DNA from: Wuchereria bancrofti
Taxonomy: Eukaryota; Nematoda; Chromadorea; Rhabditida; Onchocercidae
DNA length: 64,000 nucleotides
Assembly: GCA_005281725.1 (NCBI GenBank)
Contig: SSBO01000012.1
Span: 647,651 to 711,650 of the forward strand
Reading direction: 5' to 3'
Position 1 is the stretch's first letter, and the number at the start of each line of letters is the position of its first letter. Positions 13,901-26,576 of this stretch are shown here, piece by piece. Below the pieces are notes generated by a model. The model ran no database searches and was not told the origin of the DNA. It saw only the letters and a program-made list of their open reading frames with translations. A program made the position numbers and the translations under genes.

Positions 13901-16663
13901 TAAAATTTCGGCAAAATTGTTATAATCATTAATTTCATTGACCTATGAGCATTTATCGTATATAAAGGAATAATGTCATTGTATAATATATATGCTATGC
14001 AATATTTGATGTGTAAAACAAATAGCAACGAAATGGATAATTCTCAATTAGTCTCAAAGAATTTTTAGAAATTCTGACAATAAATTTATCTAAATTTTGA
14101 TTTATTTGTATTATTACTAACTTTGAAATGATAGTTTTGAAATGTAAGGAATTTTCTCCATTATGCTTTATCTTTTTTACTACATTTAACTTATAAAACT
14201 AAATATTACAATTTGTTTTCTTAAAAAGCTTCAGAATTTTAAATATTACTTTGCTTCTTATACTTTCGCGATTTAAGCGTTCGTTTTAGGCTCTATTCTT
14301 TATGCTTCTTACAGCGTTTTAGGTATATCCTTGTTGGATATGTTCTTTGCTTTGCTGGAATTGTATGCTATAAACTCACTTTTCCGTTTTCTACTTGTCT
14401 TAATTTTTTTTCGTTAATTTTCTTTAAATAATTCATTTCGAAAATGAAAACCTGAGCTTTTTCTAGGTAGAATTTCCGAATATTCTTCATACTTCCTAAT
14501 ACAAAATTGATTTCATTTCTCTTTTACTTTAGGTAGCGTTAAATACTGAAGTAAATTCATAACTGAGATTGACATTTAAAAGCTTCTAAAAATTCCAAAC
14601 TTTTTGAAATATCTTATAATTTTCCTTCATACATTTCTTTACTAATTCCTGCACTTTGAAACATTTTCAGTTTTCAATGTTTTACAGTTATTTTAAATAT
14701 TTTCTGTTTCATTTTATTTGTTATAGGATGTTTCGCTTCCTTATACATGCGTTGAAATGTGGCAAGAAACAATAAATGAACCTGAGACAGTGGTCACTAC
14801 TATTGATCATCAGGGAAATATTACCAAGTTTGTTCCAGTTATTCCCAAACCGAGAATTCTATAGAAATTTATTACTCTCTGCATTTTAAAACAATTCTTT
14901 AAAACGTTCAGATTTTTCTAAAATAATAGTTTGAATGAATGTTTTAGAATTTCAAAAAATAGCCATCGAGTCTGTATAGTTAATTATGATACCGAAATTA
15001 ATATTTCCCATAAAATAGTTGAAATAGTTTTGATAGTGTTATTGGTGTTGAAATGTTTCTGATATGTAATCTTCTAGGAAAACTTATATATTCAGATTGT
15101 TATTGTTACAGAAAGACTATTAAGAAGCAACAAATGACAACATATCAAACATATCAAACTTCTAGTGTTTCGACCCGAAATGGAGATTTTGTAAGATTTT
15201 TTGTTAGCTTACAACACTAGTAAATTTCGCCCTAGTTTTTGGTAATGATATGGTTTACATTTACTTTTCTATACATTTTGCAAATTATTTTAGAACTGTT
15301 TTACCGCATCTATTGAAATAAAATTTTTATTTCATGCAGAATGGTTAATTTCTATACACAAATAAAGGGTCATTTCTACTATTATTCCATTTTTAGCTAA
15401 ATGATCTGTCATTCTGAACTTCTCTGTGTTCTCGTTCACAAGCAAATCATCGAAAGATTATGTTTCTATCTATAGCACTTTGTACATCATAATATCTCTA
15501 CCTTTATGGATAATGTTTGGTGATAATTAAAACATCTGTAGAAGAGAATAAATGCATACTTAAGCCATTATATAATAAACTTGAAGAGGCAAAGTCTTTA
15601 ACTTTTCATGATTTGTTGTTTTTGCAGGATATAAGTATGATTGACACACCTAAGGAGTCATTTGCACTCAGTGATAATGAGAACATGACAAGTTTACAAG
15701 CACCGATTGTTGAAACAATTGATAATAAACTGACTTGTGAACCAGCGAATGATGTCGACAAAATTAGTGGGAATGATTATTCGGATATTCCAGGGGAATT
15801 GGTTTCCAGTCATACTGTTACACAAGGCAGTCGTACTATCGAAACGATAACTGTAAAGTTTTTTTATATTTTAGGAAACGATTTTGTTTTGTTTTCTTTT
15901 TTCTAATTCTACAAGCAATGTTCCAAAAAACTGTTTTCTTAAAGACATCAATCGTCTTTTTCATCCACAGTTTTCTAGATAATAGATAATTTTTTTTTTA
16001 ATTTCAAAAACTTCATTCATTGAATATTACGGATTACATAGACATCAAATTATGCATTTCATACTTAATGTTCGATAAATCATTCATATGTACACAGTGC
16101 TTATTTTCTAATTCGAAGAATTATTTGTTTACATTTCGAAATCTATGTTCATTACCAATGCACTTTTAGTATAAGACTGAGAAAAATGGTACCGTCGAAA
16201 CTCACGTTGAACATCGCGTGACTATTCATTCGTGTGACGATATTGATCACGATGCTGTAAGTTCACTTGAATTTCTTGATAAGTATAATTATGGTCCGAA
16301 ATATTTCTGATGTGCTCTTGAGATGATGATAACTTTGAAGTAAAGAATCGTTTACTTAGAAAGAGTATTATTCAGCGGAATGACATTACAGTTGCTTTTT
16401 TTTACATTTTTTACTTCTGAAATGAGTAATATTTTCAATATAATATATCAATGTGCGTAGGTCGTAATTGTTATCTGGCTTGCATATCTGATTCGTAAGA
16501 AATATACTTTCGTTATTGTATGAATTCATTAAGTTACTAAAGAGATTAATAGAGAATAGGGAACGTTTTGCAGGAACTGAGTCAAGCAATTTTGGAAGCG
16601 ACTAATATGAATCCAGATATGACAGTTGAAAAGATCGAAGTGAAACATGAATCACAATGTTAG
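1955..16663 (+). CDS. frm-1: Giant band 4.1 / FRM-1-like FERM domain protein
   Basis: Cortical adaptor that links membrane proteins to spectrin-actin (known for the 4.1/Coracle family). Coding exons: 1960-2070, 2689-2793, 3158-3200, 4222-4342, 4451-4624, 4912-4999, 5405-5557, 5663-5760, 6014-6186, 6399-6484, 6788-12118, 12582-12734, 12972-13121, 14727-14827, 15112-15190, 15628-15852, 16170-16256, 16574-16663. Phases close to 2455 aa. Residues ~19-300 are FERM (motifs [43 protein letters not shown]); ~300-360 are the FERM-adjacent region ([12 protein letters not shown]). The last ~80 residues match the 4.1 C-terminal domain ([19 protein letters not shown]). The middle (~385-2161) is one charged, Lys/Ser-rich exon unlike vertebrate 4.1, so the protein is several times the usual length. 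The ATG at 1960 lies 5 bases after a GCAG acceptor, suggesting trans-splicing, though further 5' exons cannot be excluded. The 1.6-kb intron 13122-14726 holds nothing recognised. A possible AATAAA is at 17273. Confidence 0.92.
11144..11623 (+). repeat. Eight 60-bp tandem repeats inside the 4.1 giant exon
   Basis: Eight in-phase 60-bp units start at 11144, 11204, 11264, 11324, 11384, 11444, 11504 and 11564. Each encodes the 20-residue unit [20 protein letters not shown] with few substitutions: A to T in units 4, 6 and 7, and S to F in units 6-8. The first unit reads DISHVEQQ. Units 6-8 also share a CCG proline codon where units 1-5 use CCA, so the array grew by recent local duplication. Because 60 is divisible by 3, other frames stay open and give false repetitive ORFs on both strands. 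Confidence 0.97.
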
Positions 16664-19255
16664 CATGAAGCCTCTCAACTATTATTTACCGTTAAACCTA
16701 TTACTTCTTAATTTTTTTTAATTCTTTTATTTATCTTTTTTTTTAAAAAAAAAGAAAAAACTATTATTGAAGGAAATTTTTTATTCAAATTATTTTTCTA
16801 TTGTTTATGCTACTTTTCCATACAAAAGAGAAGCTATCCTTTTTTTTTTTATTACGTCAAATGTATAATAATGAAGTCAGTAGCTCTGAAGTTATTAACA
16901 AGGAATGTTGGTGTAATTTTCGGCTTCTTCTACTAGAGCTTTGTGTATCACTTTTCATTTTTACTGTCATTTTTGATTTCCATTTTTAAAGCATTTTAAA
17001 TATTGCTGTTCAAATATTACTGTAAATCCTTTTTTTTTTCTTTTTAACTTTTATATCTATGCTTCTAGCTTCTCAACTATGATCTTATCAGTAATCCCCG
17101 GTTTTCCAAGTGGATTAAGATATACTTATCAGCTTTAGAGAATGCATCTGTAAGATATACACAAATAGTGAAAATTTCTGAATTTCACCTGATTGTGCAT
17201 ACATTTAAATCGATTACGTTTTTAACTCGTAAGTAATCATTGCGGCTATACAAAAATATTTTTTGGTAAAAAAATAAATTTGATAAAAGAACATCCTCTA
17301 AAGAAGTAAGAAGGCATAATTTTGAATCTCAAATCTCCAGTCGTTTTCAGTGAAAGCTATTGTCACTTTTCATTACGTGAATTTCATTCTTACGTTTATT
17401 GTTGATGGATACTACTGTAATGATAACAAACAAACAAACTATCGTATCACTTTTTTCTCATTTCTGGTTTTCAAAGAGATTAAAAGTTAATAAAAGAATG
17501 AAATTAAATTTGTTTTGAAATTTTTACACTTGTATTTTTTACATTTATTTTGCATTTAACAAATTTACTCCAAATCCTTTACAAAAACCACTGTTCTTTA
17601 ATGTGCTCTTTTTTTCCTTATTTTAGAATTAAATTTTTTTCAAAACGTAGAAAAATGTTGGAAAAAAAATTTTTTTTTTTTCAATATAAAAAATGGAACG
17701 GTTATATTTAATATTATAGGAGGAATGTCTCTTCCCACTGCCCCATGTAAATCATTTAAAAGTTTTTTTTTTTGGGGAGGGGGAACGTCTTTTTATATTT
17801 TTCTCAAGAGAAATAAGGATGCGACGTCCTTTTGTTTCGTTTTTTTTTTTGTTCCTTTGTCCTCAAAATTAAAGAAAAAAATATTCACTTGAGGAAATAT
17901 TAAGAAAAAAAAGAGAACATGAACATTATGAAAAAAGAAAGGACACAAACATTTAAATATTTCATCACTTCACGTAAAACAAGGAACGTGGGATTATGTT
18001 ATGTTTTGCTGAAGAATCATTATCAAAGTAATTAAGTACATGCTAGTAATAATTGAAAGTGATCATTATTTATATGATGGAATTTAATGGCATTGGTAAA
18101 ACAAATGGATATAGTAAGTGGTCCGTTAGTTTAAATAAATAAATGGAACACGTTGTAATCACGTACGTGATTCAACTACTACTGAAATCACGCAAATGAC
18201 AGTAAAACATAAGCGTTGTAGTGTGGCATTGCACAAACAAGTATGCTAGTAGAATTTGTTGGAGATGGGAAATATTGTTTATTTCAAGAGATATGATAGA
18301 GTGATAGGAATGAGAGACAATGAGATAAAAGATTGAGGGAATATATTGAAATAATGTAAGCAAAGATTGAGAGTAATTAGGATTGTGTAGGTTTATATGC
18401 AAGTTGCGAATACCCTGTCGGTTAATAAATGTTCTTAAATTAAGTATTTAAATGTTTGTAATAAATGTTCATAATCTAAAAAAAAAATTTTTTTTCTACA
18501 AGTAATCTAAATTAATCATTGGAAATAATTGTCTTTCATTAGCCCAATGTTTAAAGAATGTTCTTTGTTAATTTCACTTGAAAAAAAATGACCTTGGAAT
18601 AATGCAACAAAATTGATTATCAGTATGTGATATCTAAGGATTTCGAAATTGTACAATTTGCAGAAATTAGCAAAATAAATTAAATTCCTCCTGTAACTCA
18701 AGTATTATTTTATGTTCCATCATTTTTGATAAATCATTACAATTAACTGAAAGATTTTAAAACATTTTTTTTAAACGATTAATTCAATTGTTTATTGTTA
18801 TTTTCATTGTGCTGGAAAATTTTAATTAAATATTTCTTTATGCCATTCAAACAGTGCGGGAATTTGGTATGTCGGATTAATAGATGTTAGCCAAATAATT
18901 TAAGCAATTGATAGATTGAATAAAATTTCTCGATTGCTATTGTCTTAATTTTGAGGATTTCATAAAGGATCATATTTGATACGGCTAGCTTATTACCAGC
19001 ATATATGTTGTGCAAAATGGCTTGAAATGGTTGAGGAAAAATAAAAAAGGAAAATATTATTAGTTAAAGAATGATCAATTTTAGGTAAGACAGTTTGAAT
19101 ATTGAAATTTAATGTAGTTAATTTTATGCCCAAATATTTTTGTAAACTCTAAGAGAAAGAAAAAACGAATTTTGCATGAATCTTTATTTGCTTACTGCGC
19201 TTTGTAACTTTTTTGGTCATGTTTTATTCAAATTTTAGCACTCTTTTTTTTTCAG
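16664..19255. other. Intergenic region, 4.1 gene to PEPCK
   Basis: About 2.6 kb with no recognised gene. It is AT-rich with many A/T homopolymers. Its 5' part should hold the 4.1 gene 3' UTR and its 3' part the PEPCK promoter. Open frames at 16801-16989 and 18172-18701 have no recognisable protein character. Confidence 0.6.
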
Positions 19256-19279
19256 TTTTGATTATAGGTATTATTAAAA

Positions 19280-22200
19280 ATGTCCAGTCTTCATATGAAC
19301 AAGTATGCTGTTAAGATTTTACGAAAATTTCGCATTAGTCAAATATTTGGATTGAATTGCTATGAGGAATTTATTAATGCAAGAGCAACTATGATTCCAT
19401 CGTGCTATTCAACAAATTCGCAATCAATGGTTATGGAAAATCTTTTCGAAAAGGTATTATATTTCATTTCTCATCCTTAGCTAATGGTTTCTAGAGGATA
19501 GTTTTTTTTTTCTTTTTTTAATGAAACTGCATGCTATGATTATGTTGACTTTAGATAGTTATTGAATGAATATCCAAGAAAGATTGAGATTACTCTTCTT
19601 TATGAGTATTATTTGACAGAAGAAGTAAGCCTGAAATATAGAAGTCTTGGAATTTAGGTTAATAGTTTTCTTATCCACAAATTACTTCAGGATAATAGTG
19701 AAAACAAAGCAATAATAACTGGATGCTTGAGACAAAATTTGGTAATGAAAAAAAAAATGAACTCTAAAATTCTGAAAGTTTTTTGGGAAGAAGAGTTTTT
19801 GTTTCAAATGAAATTCTGAAATAAAATATTTGATGACAAGAAGTTTTAGCGAAATCATCAAATGATAACTGGAAAAGCTCGGGAATTTATCGAGGAAAGT
19901 GTAAAATTAATGAAACCCGAGGAAGTATATATTTGTGATGGTTCAAATGAAGAGGCTGATCAACTTATTAAACGAATGGTCAATGATGGAATGCTAAAAA
20001 AGCTGAAGGCTTACGAGAATAACTTTATTTGCAGAACGGATCCAAGAGTTAGTTGTTTGTTTCGGTTTGCCAGGAATCATAAGTTTTCTATGTCTAGAAA
20101 TCCCAGTAATTTTCTTTCCCTGATTAAAGACATTCTTGGTGAAACCTGAAATTTAAATTTGCAAGAATTTGGTAGAATTTTTATGTTAAGTAAAGGTTCT
20201 TGTTGATTCTGGTTGATTTATTAGATTATATACATATGGTTTTAGTAATTCCTGAACGAAGTATAACACAGTTTCCAAGAATATTATGTTTTTCAGGATG
20301 TTGCTCGTGTAGAAAGTAAAACATGGATGGTAACACAAGAAAAATTTGACTCGGTATGTCATACAGCGGAAGGTGTAAAACCGATCATGGGTAACTGGAT
20401 GTCACCTGAGCAGTTTGAAAACGAGAAAAATACGCGATTTCCTGGTTGCATGAATGGTATGCAAAAGAACGATTGTTTTTTGAAGTTAACATTTTTGTTT
20501 TCGTAGGCCTTTTCATTTAAAAAGTGAATTGTTGATAAGATTATTTCAGGGCGAACAATGTATGTGATTCCGTTTTCGATGGGTCCAGTTGGTGGACCAA
20601 TTTCAAAAATTGGAATACAGGTTTTGAAATTTTATTATTTCATAAGATTTGACAAGATTTTTTCCCACTCAATGTGTGATTTTGTAGAATTGTTTTATTT
20701 TATATCACGAAATCTTTTTTAAGTAACTTCACTATATATATGTACGCTTACAAAGTGTTGGAAGGTATTCCTTATTATTTTCTTTGTTTATTATTATACA
20801 TTCCATTTCCATTTTTTAGGTTACTGATTCCAGCTATGTTGTTCTTTGCATGCGTATTATGACTCGTGTAACGCCGAAGGTATGGGAAACACTAGATGAT
20901 AATAATTTTGTCAAATGTATTCATTCTGTCGGTGTTCCAAAACCAGTTAAAGGTATTTTCTCCTCTATTCTCCATTTTAATAAGGTACTAAACATGGCTT
21001 GATATTAATCATTTCAGGAGAAAGGAGTGGTGAATTTTTTCAATTTCTGTTTTGTGATCAAATTAGTTGTGCAGTTAATTTAGATATTCTTTTTGATTCG
21101 AATTCATAGTATTATCTTTAAAAAAAAAATTCATGCTGGAAGTATTTTTAATGAAATAAATTATTGCTTGTAGTTTCCGTCTGCAAAATAATCGTTTTAT
21201 CTTATAATTATTGTCAACAAGTCTAAAAGCATAGTTCCCAAATTCTTAAGAGTTATATTTTTCAGAAAAGTTGGTGAACAATTGGGCATGTAATCCAATG
21301 AAAACGATTATAGCACATCGTCCGGCACAACGTGAAATTTGGTCTTTTGGCTCTGGTTATGGGGGTAATTCGCTGCTTGGAAAGAAATGTTTTGCATTAA
21401 GGATTGCCTCAAATATAGCTAGACAGGAAGGTTGGATGGCGGAACATATGCTTATCATGGGTAAATTTTAGTTTAATTTTAGTATGTTATAATTTAAATA
21501 GTTTTACCAGCTTTTGATAACTTATGGAGAAGGCTCAAAAAAGTCCATTTTTCTAGAGAAAAAAACTTTTCAGGTGTAACGCCTCCGAATGGTAAAGAAC
21601 GCTTTCTTGCGGCTGCATTCCCTTCAGCTTGTGGTAAAACCAATCTTGCAATGTTGACACCAACTCTTCCGGGTTGGAAAGTGCGATGCATAGGTTTGAT
21701 TTAATTTTCACGTTCTTTCTGCAAGGTGTATGAGAAATTTTTCTTTATTTCTTTGTGAAATAACTGGCGTCTTTTTATTGTATTTAGGTGATGATATAGC
21801 ATGGATGAAGTTTGGTAATGATGGTCGATTATACGGAATAAATCCAGAAGCGGGTTTTTTTGGTGTTGCACCAGGAACATCGTACAAAACTAATCCGATG
21901 GCGATGGCATCTTTTCAGAAAAACAGCATTTTCACAAATATTGCTGAAACTGCTGATGGAGAGTATTTTTGGGAAGGATTGGAAAAAGAAATCAAGGTTT
22001 GTAGTTAATTTGTTTAATGTAGCTGAATTCATTTGACCCAAAATATAGTTTCTTAAAACTTTTTTTTTATAAAAAAGGTTTTACTTAAAATATGGATGAA
22101 AAAATCAAGATGATGAATGTAATGTCATTGCATAAAGTGTTATAATTGCTATGATTTTCAGAATCCGAAAGTTGATATAATCAATTGGTTAGGTAATAAA

Positions 22201-24225
22201 TGGTACATTGGTGACGATGGTCAAGCTGCACACGCCAATTCTCGATTCACCTGTCCTGCCAGTCAATGTCCGATTATTCATCCAAGATGGGAAGAACCTG
22301 GTGGTGTACCAATTGAGGCATTTATTTTCGGTGGAAGAAGGTTAGTGTGAGGATTTATAGTAGAATATAAACGTTGTATATTGTTGTAGCAGCATTATCA
22401 TTTTTTTTTTTTATTGAACTTAGTGAGGTTGGAAATATCCGATGTCAACTAGCAAGTTTGACCTTTGAGTTTTTTGCAAAACCTAAGTAACGTGATTTCC
22501 ATATACAATTCTTCACTTATTAGGAAAGTTACAAAAAATCAGTGAAAGTAGAAAGACTATGTTGACATGTTCTTCAAAGTAGTTGCAGAGGTTGAAGTTG
22601 TTTTTGGAGTAGAAGTTGTTTTTGAATTAACTACAAGATTCTTGAGTTGTATTGTCGAGATAATTTTAAATTTAAAAAAAAAAAATTTGGCTACCTCATT
22701 TGTATTCATTGTTAATTGTGCCAGGTAGAATATGGTTTGGGATGATTTCATATGTACTAAAAAATAGAATCCATATAAATTAAAATGTTAGCTGTCGGGT
22801 TCTTTTTTAGCAGTCTGGTAAAAATAAAAGTGAATTACAGACCGGAAGGTGTACCGCTGGTGTTTGAATCATTTTCGTGGCAGCATGGAGTTTTTATAGG
22901 TGCATGCCTGAAATCTGAAGCAACAGCTGCAGCTGAATTTAAAGGTAAAGTAGTAATGCACGATCCGATGGCGATGCGGCCCTTTATGGGTTATAACTTT
23001 GGCAAATATCTTCAACACTGGCTGAGTCTGAATAATGGCATTCATAAGGTTATCATTTTAAATTGTTTTTAAAGCACATGGAAATCTGAAAGGATTGATG
23101 CAGTAGAAGTTCACTTGAATATTTTTGTTTGGATATTTTGGTTTTATCAGGTAAAAATATATGCATATCAAAAAAGCGCATATCAACGTGATATAAATCA
23201 TTTTAACGCCTAATATTGAAAATTATTGTATAGTATTGATGCATTATAATATAACATACTATAGATCTAGTGCAATTCCTGTAATCAGATTTACATATTA
23301 TTTCCTAAAATTTTCGTCTTTATAGGTTCCCAAAATTTTCCATGTGAATTGGTTCCGTCGTGATGAGAACGGTAACTTCTTATGGCCAGGATTTGGCGAA
23401 AATATTCGCGTAATTGATTGGATAATAAAACGTTTGGATGATGATGAATCAGTTGGACAAAAAAGTGCTATTGGTATTGTACCTAAAGAAGATTCATTAA
23501 ATCTGAAGGGTCTTGAAAATATAAACATAAAAGAATTATTGAGCATTCCGAAGCAGTATTGGATAGAAGATGTTCAGGAGACTAAGAAATTTATGGAAGA
23601 ACAGGTAAAACCTCTAATTTCTATGTTTTTTTTAGTATTTCGAAGAAATAAGCCTTCAATTAAATTTTTGCAACTTTTTCCTTCCGATATTCTGATTTTG
23701 CCAACCGTTTTATCTTTTTCCATAGTAGAATAAATGATAAAATTCGAGAAGCTTAAATTTGCTTCATATGTTATGCTAACGCACGTAGTGGATTGAAACA
23801 GATTACTTTTCTTCTGCTAATAGCCGATTTACACAACCTTACTGATGAGGCACCTTTTGCTGTAATAATAATATAGGGTTGGGATACTGAACAAACAGAT
23901 CAATAAGGTTGTATAAATCAGTTATTTTCTTTTTTTTTGTGAAGAAAAATAGACTAAAAATAGAAAAAATGAATTTGTTATCCCTATCGAACTGTATTTT
24001 TTCTATTTTTTTTTCCAAGTTACTAATTGAAAAAATGATTTGTCATATCTTTTTTTCTTGAAGCACCTCTAATTCTTTTCTGTCTCGGTTTTTCGAATTT
24101 TATTTGAGAGTAATATTCAGTGCTAGCACTTTCGAACCATTGCACTCTTTCAGGTCGGATCAGATTTACCGCAAGAAATTCAAGCCGAAATGGAGGAACA
24201 ATTTAAAAGAATTGCAGCGTTGTGA
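19280..24225 (+). CDS. pck-1: Phosphoenolpyruvate carboxykinase (GTP)
   Basis: Interconverts oxaloacetate + GTP and PEP + GDP + CO2. It serves gluconeogenesis, and in parasitic helminths it also fixes CO2 toward malate (family knowledge). Exons: 19280-19453, 19850-20047, 20297-20456, 20550-20620, 20820-20952, 21266-21460, 21574-21693, 21788-21996, 22162-22340, 22841-23048, 23326-23604, 24154-24225; phases close to 665 aa. Visible family motifs: [17 protein letters not shown], the P-loop [13 protein letters not shown] (~324-336), [24 protein letters not shown], the omega-lid [10 protein letters not shown], and [12 protein letters not shown]. All key catalytic blocks are intact. The N-terminus (~58 aa) is basic and poor in acidic residues at first, so a mitochondrial presequence is possible. 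TTCAG at 19251-19255, 24 bases before the ATG, is a plausible trans-splice acceptor. A possible AATAAA is at 24548. Confidence 0.97.
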
Positions 24226-25448
24226 TTTAGTCATGAAAACTTCATTTTGAAACTGTTAATCTGTTTTGATCTGTTTTATATCACTGTTTTCGGATAATTC
24301 CAGTTTTTTCGGGTCCAGTTTTCAAGATATGATTGATTTAAAATTTAGTGTGTTTTTTTAACATTGTTTAAAACCAAAATTTATGAAGATTTTTTATATC
24401 TAACGGATTATATCAGTGATATAACTCTTAGGAAATCTTGGTCTGGTTGTTTTAGTTATCCTAGTTCAAACAATTTTTTGTTCTGTTGTTTAATGTTTTT
24501 GAAATGCTAGTAGTATGCTTGCTGTTATTCCTGTCATTAAATGGCAAAATAAATTTCTTGAAGATTGCTTTTATCGATAATCAAAGCTTGATTCTTTTAA
24601 CAGTTTTTAAATTCAAAATTCTTTTCATTGGTGCAGCCCGATATTCTAGTTCAAGTTTGAATAGACAAAGTGTACTTGTAATTAAATTGGACGTATAGAA
24701 TTAAAAATCAAATATTATTCAAATTAAAATCATAGGATAATCATTGATCTCTGTCTGTCCCAGTGATCCCTTAACGATCTTATAAATGACTTAAAACTTC
24801 AGAGCAAATTCTTGATGCAGTTGAAATTCGTTGTAATAGATTTGCTATATCTTTTCATACCTGACAAAGTACAAATCGGAAATTATACTAATAATTTCAT
24901 AGAGATGTTTATCTGCAGATATAAAATGAAGTAGAACAAATAGAATGCGTAAAATAAAAGATGTAAGTGAAAGGAAATGAATGGGTGTATAAGATCAATC
25001 AAATTGAAGCTTGTTGATTCAAAAAAAAAAACCGAACCAGAAGAAAGGTTCAAATCCTTATATAGTTAGTGGACATTGGTTATAACGAGCACATGATTAC
25101 AGTGAGTAGTAAGTTGTCTACTAGGTGACCTTTACTCTTTATACAGTAATTTATGGAATTTAGTCCTATGTCAATTACTCATACGAATGACTATTAAATT
25201 AGGAAACCTCTACAGTATTTTAATCTTACAAGTAGATTTGATTTAGAAGAAACAATTTTTAACAAATTAAACAACGCACATATTCCTTATTAACAACTCT
25301 AACATTCTAGACAACGCAGATAAGCTTAACTACAGCGGGAAGATGAATGTTAAATAAAATGATTGCTTATATGATATACAATTTTGAAATAGTTTTATAT
25401 TTATCTAAGGAATTATACCATGCTTTTGAATCATCTTATAATACGGTT
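24226..25448. other. PEPCK 3' flank and intergenic sequence
   Basis: No gene recognised. It includes the likely PEPCK 3' UTR (AATAAA at 24548-24553). AT-rich unique sequence then runs to the outer edge of the inverted duplication. Confidence 0.6.
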
Positions 25449-26236
25449 AAGTCACTGATAGTTTTTTCTTTTTTGAATAACAACTAGTTGGAAAGTATTG
25501 GGAGAATGATATCGATCTGATAAGGGATGTGCTTCCAGGCTGTCTCAGACTATACGAGTTGCAATCATAGCGAGAGAAGGACACGATTAATGCCAGCAGA
25601 TCCGCAAGCTTTCCATGTGCCGGTAGTGGAAGGTTTGCTGGAGCAAATTGCTGGTAGTGCACCAATTGACCCATACACAATAAATCGCAATGTTGATGGG
25701 TCAATCACAATTGGTAAATTTAATTTTAATTTTTATGAAACATTTGATAAGCTAAGCAAAAATAATAAGTTGTTAATTAGAAATGAATCTGAGTCAGTTT
25801 GGGAAAGTTTAATAACGATTTGAAAATTATTTCTATTTTCAGAATGTGGTATGTGTCCTAAAGAATTTGGGACCTTAAAAAGATGGCGCATCCATGCGGT
25901 AAAATGCATACCCAAAACGGTGAGTTTAATTTTGAATAGTATTTATTAGTGATAAAAATGGTTGTAGTCTTTTAAAAGAATTTTTTCAAAGGTTATTTTA
26001 TAACAGTAACTTTAGCTGAAAAGGATTTGATGAAGCAATTTTTACATTTGTGTTTCATGCTTTTGTCAGAAATGCAGCCACTCCGTTGACATACCGCATG
26101 CTAAGACAGCTAAAGAAATTGAGGCCACAATGAAGCTGAAGTCAGCAATTGATGCAATAGTTGATAAAATTCAACGCTCTGGTAAGTGTTCTATCGCTTA
26201 TGACAAACGTGATTTGGCAAAATTTTGCAGTTTGCA
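25449..26236 (+). repeat. Left arm of ~785-bp inverted duplication
   Basis: This arm matches the reverse complement of about 26577-27363 almost throughout. I count roughly 15-20 differences by eye, including single-base indels. It starts at AGTCACTGATAG and ends near TTTGC. The arms are separated by about 340 bp of unpaired sequence. The arm carries three exon-like segments of the unknown gene in plus orientation. Confidence 0.95.
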
Positions 26237-26453
26237 TTGCATCCTAAACGGTCCAATTGGTGTGAATAAAAATACAACATTCGTTACACTTGACGGATCG
26301 ACTTGGGACGGACCTATACAGCAGTTGATCATGCGCAGATGCTCAAACAGAAGTTGGAGGAGCCTTTGCTTCCTGATTGCTAAGGAAGTAAAACGTTTAC
26401 ATCCTGAAGTGCTTGCAAATGCACAAACTGTCAAGATTCACGGTGATGTGTGA
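25527..26453 (+). pseudogene. Inverted 3' copy of the unknown C2HC-finger gene
   Basis: Function unknown. Exon-like segments with intact GT/AG borders and phases: 25527-25713 (PADPQAFHVPVVEGLLEQIAG, with the GSITI end), 25843-25919 (ECGMCPKEFGTLKRW.., a C-x2-C-x12-H-x4-C finger) and 26070-26181 (CSHSVDIPHAKTAKEIEATM). Beyond the last donor the only open frame (to 26453) has no recognisable domain. It lacks the coiled-coil exons present upstream of the minus-strand copy. Compared with that copy it carries substitutions such as RIHAVKC for RIHAAKC, and a one-base insertion near 26174. It is probably a truncated duplicate; whether it is expressed cannot be told from sequence. The retained exon structure argues against a processed pseudogene. 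Confidence 0.55.
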
Positions 26454-26576
26454 CCACTGTGTGAACCAGAAATGTAAAAGATGTAAAAAATTTTTCATTT
26501 TCTTCTTCACACTTAGAGCAGCTAAGGTAGCACAGCACGAGTAATTTCAAAAAACAACGAAAATGATCCTTTTTTT

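Noticed and set aside
17640..17690. A-run followed by T-run resembling a hairpin or terminator
   Set aside because: Homopolymer runs are everywhere in this AT-rich DNA; there is no gene-specific context.
26130..26453. 107-codon plus-strand frame as an independent gene
   Set aside because: It begins inside exon 3 of the duplicated unit and reads through its splice donor. The downstream part has no recognisable domain and matches nothing in the other arm.
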